Of a stretch of 64,000 nucleotides of DNA, positions 58,500 to 64,000 are shown piece by piece. The position numbers were made by a program, and so were the translations under genes. The stretch's first letter is position 1. Each line of letters opens with the position of its first letter. Source of the stretch: Eucalyptus grandis. Taxonomy: Eukaryota; Streptophyta; Magnoliopsida; Myrtales; Myrtaceae. The DNA lies in the NCBI RefSeq assembly GCF_016545825.1, contig NC_052619.1:35937803-36001802 (forward strand). Reading direction: 5' to 3'. The notes beneath the pieces were generated by a model. It saw only the letters and a list, made by a program, of their open reading frames with translations, did not search any database and was not told the DNA's origin.

Positions 58500-58811
58500 A
58501 AAAGGTCGGAGGTCACATGAATCATGTAAGGACCATCCGTGTTTTGTTTTTGTGCTTTATTACCGAACGACAGTTTGGTGGAACCTTCGGTTGCTTCTGG
58601 TTCGGTCTGCCAGGTTTTGACAGTCCAACCTTCGTCGTCGTCGTCCGAAAAGTCAATACAAGGTGGCGCCCCCAAAAACCCAGACCCGGTCAAACCCGCA
58701 CTCCCCCTCCCCCAAATCGTCGGATTCTCTCTGCCTCCGCCCTCGATCCCCAAAACCCTCCTCCGAATCGATTCCGGCAGCCCCCTCCGGCCACCGCCCC
58801 CTCCCGCCGCA
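58500..58811 (+). promoter_or_regulatory. HSF promoter and 5' leader
   Basis: From about 58640 the sequence becomes C-rich (CCCCCTCCCCC, CCTCCGCC). No convincing TATA box is seen, which is usual for CT-rich plant leaders. The GAACGACAGTTTGG..AAAGTCAATA stretch (58565-58655) is conserved with 56340-56440. No perfect heat-shock element (nGAAnnTTCn array) was found. Confidence 0.4.
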
Positions 58812-61800
58812 ATGGACGCAGCGCCGCCGGGCGGCGGCGGAGGCGGAGGCGGCCCGGCGCCGTTCCTCATGAAGACCTACGAGATGGTGGACGACGCGGG
58901 GACGGACGAGATCGTGGCGTGGAGCTCCAGCAAGACGAGCTTCGTCGTGTGGAACCCGCCCGAGTTCGCCCGCCTCCTGCTCCCCACCTATTTCAAGCAC
59001 AACAACTTCTCCAGCTTCATCCGGCAGCTCAACACCTACGTGAGTCCTCGGAACCCTGCGCCCGCCTTTTCGTTTCGAGCCGTCGCGCTCCCGTCTCGCG
59101 CCGGCGGGGGGTTCGATGCGTGCGTCGGACGCTACGTCTGTGATTGGTCGTGAATTTTTTGTTCTGGTTACTGGGTTGATGATTGTTTTGCTGTTCTGAA
59201 TTTATGCTGCGGCGTTTTGCTTTCCTGTGTATGATATGAGGGCATCGAATCTCTTGTCGGATTGAATACTTGGTGTTTTGTATGAGCTAGAAGTTTCTGC
59301 AGTTCGCATCTTCTTTTCTTTTCTTTGCTTTTGTCTTGCTTTCACGCCTTCTGCTTTTTCGGGATCAGTGGTTCTTCTCGCATTGTGATTGAAAGGAATG
59401 TGAATTCTGCATCTTAAGCTCATTTGCCACTATTAGGGGTCTGTGATGACTAATTTTTTGCTACATGAGTGCATTATGTCTACCATGGATAAGCTTTCTT
59501 ATAATTAATTTTTGATAATGTCCGAAAGTCTGTGCAAATGTCAGCATTTTATGTCTCTTGAAGTCATTTCTCGACTATTTATAATGATTGATCAGTGTGA
59601 CTGGTGGACCAATTTGACATCCCTTTGCAGTTCCTTTTGTTTTACATTGATTCGGGGCTTTCTGGGAGCATGTGTTGCCACTATTCCACTGATGATCACT
59701 TTGTTTATGTATTAATAATGGCATCTCTTGAGCTGAGCCTTTCGTCACTGCCAATATTACCTTGCTTCCTAGTGTTGCCACTGTTCCACTGATGATCACT
59801 TTGTTTATGTATTAATAATGGCATCTCTTGAGCTGAGCCTTTTGTCACTGCCAATATTACCTCGCTTCCTAGTGTTGCCACACTCAAAATGGTTGAGGGA
59901 AATAAGGAATCCGGGAAGAAATTATCACTTGAAGGAGTATTGTGATGTTTGGTTTGGGTCTCGGAAACAGATATCACTTTGATAATTTTCAATAGATTTC
60001 TTAATTTCAGGAATAATTTTTCTCTGTCTAATGTTATAAGTAGACCTATGTATCATAACGGATTTCTTTTTCAAGAAGAGCAAGACTTTCTACGTAATAG
60101 CTATTGACAACGTGCTATGGTCGGTTGGACTACTTAGCTATCAAATGAAGTTGGAAGCAACTTGCTAAATATTGGTGTCTCCCTTTCTTAATTTCATTGT
60201 TTGTGTTGTTGCTTTCTTTTCTTCTGATCCTTATGCGTTTCCCTAATTCAAGAACTACGATCTTGCATGATGTTACACATCTATATGGGTATGATGCCAA
60301 AGCTAGTTATCTGGAATTCAGCGGTCAGTTTGGCATTAATTCCTACATCAACCTGGTATTGGAGCATTCTTTCTTGCACCATTCATTCTTGGAACTAGAG
60401 CTTTCTAGGATCGGGATATGCATCTGGTGAGCCCTGGTTGCCGGGCTACCTTTTTTAGTGTTTGCCCTTTTGTGAAGGTCTACTTAATCATTTCCATGGT
60501 AGTTGCATATGCCTGTTACCTATACACGGTGGTTTACTGGCCTTCTTTAGTTTTGAGACTGGAAGCTCAGTGAGCTTGAAAAAAATACTTGGCTTGAAAA
60601 AATGCAACTTACTTGCTGGGTGGATTTGTTTGATTGATGGAGCTTTCATCTCTTTGTGCGGTTCATGTGCAAGTGAGATTAAAATGACGGTGATATCCTG
60701 GAGGCGGTATTCTTCTCTCTGCTTGTTACATGTTGATGGAGGCTTGTTAGGTCTACAAGAACTGCTGAAGTCTAGAATTTGAATCAATCACTTCTCTCAT
60801 GGCCAATTTTATTCAGTTAAACCTCCTAGGTGGAAGGGAGAATATTTTGGGAGGCCACAGGAAAACTAGAGATGTGCAAGGAAACCTACTAAGCTGGAAT
60901 GGTTCGTTAGGAATTGGATGGGGTATTGGAGAGTAGACACTTAGTTTCAAGATACAAAACTTGAGAAATTGGAAAAAAAATGGTAGGTTTTAGGCTACGG
61001 GGTCTTACCCAACCTCTACTGAAATATGATTTTAGATAATCTATGATATCAAATGGTCATCTTTCTTCAAAATATATAGGAGCATCTTTCTTGGGGGTTA
61101 TGAAGCCAGAAAGGTTTGATTTGGAGGATAGGCATTGCTATAAGCTTGGTTATTAGGGATCAAAGCATTATATTATTTTACTTTTATCTGTCTTTCATCT
61201 TCTTATTTTATGAATCAATTAAGCTTTATATTTTATGTGTTAGCTATTTTAGACAGATAACAGGGACTATTTTATATGATTTTTATTTTTATTTTATATC
61301 AATACTGGAAAATTTGACCCAAAAAAAAAAAAAAAAAAAAACAAGTATACGGTATCCTAGATTCTATGTGGTGGACATGCCAGCTTCCAGGATAATTCTA
61401 GAAGGGAACAACATCAAGGTTGGTTTTGGCTGTTGAAGGATGCGGGATCTGATATTTTTTTTTGTGGCATTGGTTTTCTTCCTCTTTTCATTTTTCTTTT
61501 GGGGTGGGGTGGGGGAACATTAAATTGAAAATGCTCAAACATAAAAATCATTAAATAACTTACAGTTTTACCATTTTAATGTACAAAGATCCGGTCAATA
61601 GTTTTACGTTTATTTGTCATAATTAAATAGTCATGTATAAAATTCATATTTAATACTTATCTTTTACTTAAAGCCTCAGCTAGAAAGGATCCTAATAATA
61701 GATTCTATCAATGGTAAAACTACTCTTAAAGGGGGTAGTAATGCTAACATAATGAATGGTAAATTGTTTGCAGAACATTCAAGACGGGGGAAAATCAAGT

Positions 61801-64000
61801 TTGTGGAACACGAAATAGAAAGGTTTATCATCAATTTTGATAGAAAAGTACATTATAATAACAAAAAGAAATTGGAATTTCGTCAGTCCACTGGTCAGGG
61901 AGGGTAAGAGGAAAAATAAAAGATAAATGGAAAGAGGGAAACACTAAAGAGGAACAATAAAAGCCAATGGAAGGGTGCAGTGGATTTGTGTTTCTGCTAG
62001 CATTTTTATGTTTCTATCTCTCTCCTGCTGTCATCAGTTGCATCCGCTGCTATAAAAGCATCTAACAGCTAATCATGATTCATATGCTGTCTCCAGTGAT
62101 CAGACTAAAAAAATGCAGAGGTTTTGGGGACAGGGGGATGGGTGCCCTCAGAAATTTTTTGGCAGACACCCACTCAATCTTTGTCCACTCTGTGTTCTAC
62201 GCACCCTAAGTGAAAACTGAGTTTTCCAGGTTATATCTTATGATGAAGTGCTCTGAGGTGATCTCATGTCGATGTTCTGTAAAAAGTTTCTTAAACAAAG
62301 GATTTTCTCTATATAGCAGTTATGCTCTCTGAATTAAGTTACTTCTGAAGAAGGGAGAACAACATTATAAGATATTAGAATTTGACTTTAAGTAATTCAA
62401 TGTCACAGTGGAAATGAGAGTTTTACATGTTTGGATGACATAAAATGAGATTAAGACTGGGTTGTCCCTGCCTCAGTTTCCTGTATGGCTAAAAGAGGTG
62501 AGCTTCATTCATTCTGTGGAGCATTGTGGAGACTCGTTCAGTGTTCTAAATGTGGTGGATTGTCTTGTCTAGAGTCCATGTTAAGGTTCTGTGTTTTTAA
62601 TATCGCAGCAGTCATCTTAAGCTTTCTGTGAGGGTGAAGATGAATTGATCGGAAATTGCCACCAGAGGAATCTCCATGTTAAATTGTTTACATTTTCAAT
62701 AGATGAGATGATGGCATAATGGGAGAGAACTTGCAATGTTGAAGTGCCTCTAATGGCAAAATTGGCAACATTTTTTGTTTAATATAGACTCCAACATTCA
62801 TGAACTTGTTTTGTGGCGCCGAATCTTGTGTATTCTTTGGTTAGCTCTTTATATTATTACCCTTACCAAAAAAAAAAAAAAAAACATTCATGAACTACCT
62901 TTGCCTCATAAAATAACTTCAAAGTTTTTTATATGCTTCCTCTGCTGGATGTCCTTTAGGGTTAGTTCTTTCACTTGGAAAATTAGCTTCTGACAGTCTG
63001 GCCAGCTCTAGACGGAGGCAGCTGCAGATGCTATAATCATTTTCTTAAGAAAATCAAGCACCAACTAACCTTTTGGATTTGGAAATAATGATATGCTTCA
63101 TGTTAATCTGGTAAAGATACTGAATATTCATCAAGCTTTATAGGATTCAGTCTCTGAATTCAAACTCACTGCATGATCATAGGGCCCTTTACTGATTCAG
63201 CTGCTTCTTTTTATCTACTTTATTTTGCTGTGGTGTTTTCTGGTCTTCTCCAACTCTAGTGTGTTTGTACTTTGAGTTTTTCTCTGGGTACATGAATTTA
63301 TGCCCTTCAATGGCACCTTTCTCAAACTGAGGAATTAAATAACCAGAGAAGCTTCTTATTCAAATACAGTTTTTAACTGGCCATCATTTACATGGCCTTG
63401 CTTGCACAATCACATTACAGCTTGGGTGTGGTCTTATTGTGATTGGATCAACATTTGCAGGAAATTCAGGTTTCTAATATGCCTGTCTCATACTGAAAAC
63501 TGTATTCAGGGATTCCGAAAAATTGATCCTGAGCGATGGGAGTTTGCTAATGAAGAATTTGTGAAGGACAAAAAACATCTTCTCAAAAACATCCACCGTA
63601 GAAAGCCCATCCATAGCCATAGTCAGCCTCAAGGTTCAATGGTGGACTCTGAAAGAGCAGCATATGAAGAAGAACTAGAGAAGCTCAACCGTGATAAAAG
63701 TGCCCTTGAAGCAAAGATTGTGAGGCTCAAGCAGCAGCAGTCTATTGGGAAGCTTCATATGGGGGAACTTTTTCAGCGAGTGGGAGGAATGGAGCAGAGG
63801 CAGGAGGATTTGCTTGCATTCCTAGAGAAAAATCTCCAGAATCCTAATTTTGTTGAACATCTGACTCGAAAAGTCAAGTCTCTGGATCTATCAGCATATA
63901 AAAAAAAGAGAAGGCTTCCCCACACTGATCATGGAAGGCCAGGGGCGGAGAACAGTCTGGATACTCATAGTAGCTCTAGACTGGAGCTTGGAAATATTTT
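58812..64000 (+). CDS. HSFA5: heat shock transcription factor class A5 (3' end outside window)
   Basis: Exon 1 (58812-59039) and exon 2 (63510 to the window end) join in phase 0 across a GT-AG intron of 4470 bases, at the position inside the DNA-binding domain conserved in plant HSFs. 239 whole residues are visible. A Gly-rich start is followed by the winged-helix DNA-binding domain (about 16-109) with [20 protein letters not shown] as recognition helix. The HR-A/B coiled-coil oligomerisation region comes next (about 123-200), then a nuclear localisation signal KKKRRLP (207-213). [25 protein letters not shown] and AYKKKRRLP point to class A5 rather than A4. HsfA5 in the literature is a modulator that binds and restrains HsfA4. 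The acidic AHA activation and export motifs would lie beyond the window. The first ATG with a good context (CGCAATGGAC) opens the frame. Confidence 0.9.
59674..59873. repeat. 100-bp tandem duplication in the HSF intron
   Basis: GTTGCCACTRTTCCACTGAT starts units at 59674 and 59774, and a third partial unit (GTTGCCAC) starts at 59874. The two full units differ at about three positions, indicating a recent event. Confidence 0.9.
62793..62896 (+). mobile_element. short poly(A) retroposon in the HSF intron, 14-bp TSD
   Basis: AACATTCATGAACT occurs at 62793-62806 and 62883-62896. Between them are about 60 bases of unique sequence (TGTTTTGTGGCGCCG...TATTACCCTTACC) ending in about 17 A. Likely the 3' tip of a LINE or of a cellular transcript, 5'-truncated on insertion. 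Confidence 0.75.

Noticed and set aside
58517..59143. 208-codon plus-strand frame over HSF exon 1
   Set aside because: Runs across the leader, exon and intron start in the wrong frame; the HSF frame carries the DNA-binding domain.
1..64000. CRISPR arrays, operons, ribosome binding sites, bacterial terminators
   Set aside because: The window is plant nuclear DNA with introns, TATA promoters and retroelements; no regularly spaced identical repeats of the CRISPR type were seen.

Overview
This is a plant nuclear window, AT-rich and full of transposons, with GC-rich first exons and GT-AG introns. It is almost certainly a dicot. The repeat style (T-rich/GC-core/A-rich fold-back elements, hAT-like MITEs, an integrated caulimovirid) would suit a Myrtaceae tree such as Eucalyptus, but that placement is a guess. 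Two conserved single-copy-type plant genes are recognisable: a chloroplast MRL7-L/SVR4-like protein on the minus strand (48548-50434, four exons) and a heat shock transcription factor of class A5 (58812 to the window end, two exons separated by a 4.47 kb intron).

Layout. 1-9 kb: gene-poor, with a degenerate short-period repeat, a MITE, small gene or retroposon debris and a fold-back element. About 9.05-16.56 kb: a decayed endogenous pararetrovirus (Caulimoviridae) on the minus strand, with recognisable movement-protein, coat, reverse transcriptase and RNase H remnants and a promoter/polyadenylation region; a SINE has landed in the movement-protein part and a ~490 bp stretch is tandemly duplicated. 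About 18.1-41.35 kb: three diverged copies of a segmental duplication, each carrying one intronless gene for a very Gly/His-rich protein (112, 319 and 150 residues) with its own TATA box and conserved 3' UTR. Copies 1 and 2 are separated by a young Ty1/copia element (24596-30404; 534 bp LTRs differing at 5 sites; GAGAT target duplication; broken gag). Copy 2 contains a hAT-like insertion and its gene has a premature stop. Copy 3 contains a LINE 3' fragment, a MITE and an internal ~250 bp inversion.

41.35-48.5 kb: low-repeat non-coding sequence with small tandem duplications and a possible TRIM relic. 48.5-50.5 kb: the chloroplast gene. 52.8-58.7 kb: a triplicated ~2 kb non-coding unit that ends in the HSF promoter; the middle unit carries a truncated duplicate of the HSF 5' leader, and the tandem-duplication breakpoint can be read at 56458/56459. 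58.8-64 kb: the HSF gene, cut by the window end.

The most notable system is the triplicated Gly/His-rich gene family: charged, presumably metal- or RNA-binding, stress-type proteins that differ between copies mainly by internal minisatellite expansion. Function is inferred from composition only.
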